DNA of 6,549 nucleotides, taken from positions 1 to 6,549 of the forward strand of contig DHWU01000068.1 of NCBI GenBank assembly GCA_002413345.1, in the 5' to 3' direction. Below the pieces are notes generated by a model. It saw only the letters and a list, made by a program, of their open reading frames with translations, was not told the origin of the DNA and made no database searches. Of this stretch, positions 6,020 through 6,549 are shown in pieces (position 1 is the stretch's first letter; every line of letters starts with the position of its first letter). The position numbers were made by a program, and so were the translations under genes. Source of the stretch: Propionibacteriaceae bacterium UBA5174 (GTDB taxonomy: Bacteria > Actinomycetota > Actinomycetes > Propionibacteriales > Propionibacteriaceae).

Positions 6020-6549
6020 CAAGAGAACGTGACGTTGTTGAACCCGAAAGCCGACAACGAAGCGGACACTCCTGAGATGCCGGTGTTGACCTGATGTGAC
6101 TTGCCATCGGCAGTTTTGAAGGTCACCCGGAGCAGCACCCGAGAAGTCGCCGAGGCACCGTCCCAGTCGACACCCTTCACCACAAGGTCATCAAAAGACC
6201 CACCGGCCACGGTCCACTTCACATCATCTACGTAGACCTTGCCGCCCGACTTCGAACTGATCGAGCGATAGAAGATGGCGTCCCCAAAAGCATCAAGCGT
6301 CTTGGAGTTCAGACACGTGGCCAGCTCTGCCTTCGCCGCATCTCGAAGAGCGATGGTTCCGGCTTCACTCAGCCGTGGCGCGGGCCTGTTGTACCCCGGA
6401 TACGCGACGCCGGTGAACCCCGTGTTAACCACAAACTCTCCGCGTTCAACCCGCAGGTAATCCGACACCGGCGTGATCGTGTAGCTGCCAGGGAACACAA
6501 CGGCGTCGGCGTTATCAGCCACCGCAACGCCGTTCAACTTGAACTTGCC
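6019..6549 (-). CDS. Unrecognised protein, 5' end outside the window, possibly exported
   Basis: The last 176 residues of a longer protein, open to the right edge and ending in TGA at 6019-6021. No start can be assigned: the TTG at 6537 is merely an in-frame codon. The visible part has two sections. The first, GKFKLNGVAVADNADAVVFP and then GSYTITP, resembles the short beta-rich 'value of constant, then LFPGTYTV' units found in actinobacterial envelope proteins. After a linker with tyrosine, glycine and proline (VAYPGYNRPAP), a helix leads into a beta-rich domain ending NNVTFS. There is a single cysteine (in ATCLNS) and no membrane segment in the visible part. Extracytoplasmic location is inference from composition and remembered resemblance. 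Its stop overlaps the tRNA discriminator base by one position, and no terminator lies between them. Confidence 0.8.
   Translation of the reverse strand, partial: GKFKLNGVAVADNADAVVFPGSYTITPVSDYLRVERGEFVVNTGFTGVAYPGYNRPAPRLSEAGTIALRDAAKAELATCLNSKTLDAFGDAIFYRSISSKSGGKVYVDDVKWTVAGGSFDDLVVKGVDWDGASATSRVLLRVTFKTADGKSHQVNTGISGVSASLSAFGFNNVTFS

Noticed and set aside
1..6549. CRISPR arrays, insertion sequences, toxin-antitoxin or defence genes
   Set aside because: No regularly spaced repeats, transposase motifs or defence-type domains were seen. Apart from the right-edge gene, every gene here is a core housekeeping gene.

Overview
This window is a core-genome stretch of an actinobacterium. The evidence is the protein set: a ClpP1/ClpP2 pair of mycobacterial type, the gene order tig, clpP1, clpP2, clpX, a trigger factor very like mycobacterial ones, and an actinobacterial-style HPr. 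Coding sequence is moderately GC-rich, Shine-Dalgarno sites are good, and a TTG start is used. I cannot name the family or genus.

Layout, all on the minus strand except the tRNA. The right edge (6549 down to 6019) holds the C-terminal part of an unrecognised protein. Its stop codon touches the 3' end of a plus-strand tRNA-Gly(UCC) at 5949-6019. The 162-bp gap 5787-5948 holds a tig promoter with an 18-bp palindrome between its -35 and -10 boxes, and upstream of the tRNA a weak promoter candidate. Next is tig (trigger factor, TTG start). Then comes a 130-bp gap with a 14-bp-stem terminator for tig, followed by a ClgR-type operator just upstream of clpP1. clpP1 and clpP2 are translationally coupled. 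A 73-bp gap with a promoter candidate leads into clpX. A 123-bp gap without a clear promoter leads to ptsH (HPr), which is followed 4 bp later by ptsI (PTS Enzyme I). ptsI runs off the left edge and lacks its C-terminal part.

The right-hand block is protein quality control. Trigger factor folds nascent chains at the ribosome. ClpX unfolds tagged or damaged substrates and feeds them to the mixed ClpP1P2 peptidase. The left-hand block is the general phosphorelay of the sugar phosphotransferase system, in which Enzyme I phosphorylates HPr from PEP.

I found no previously undescribed system. The most useful observations are regulatory: the ClgR-like box, the terminator separating tig from clpP1P2, the tig promoter palindrome, the attachment of ptsHI to the clp locus, and several start-codon corrections.
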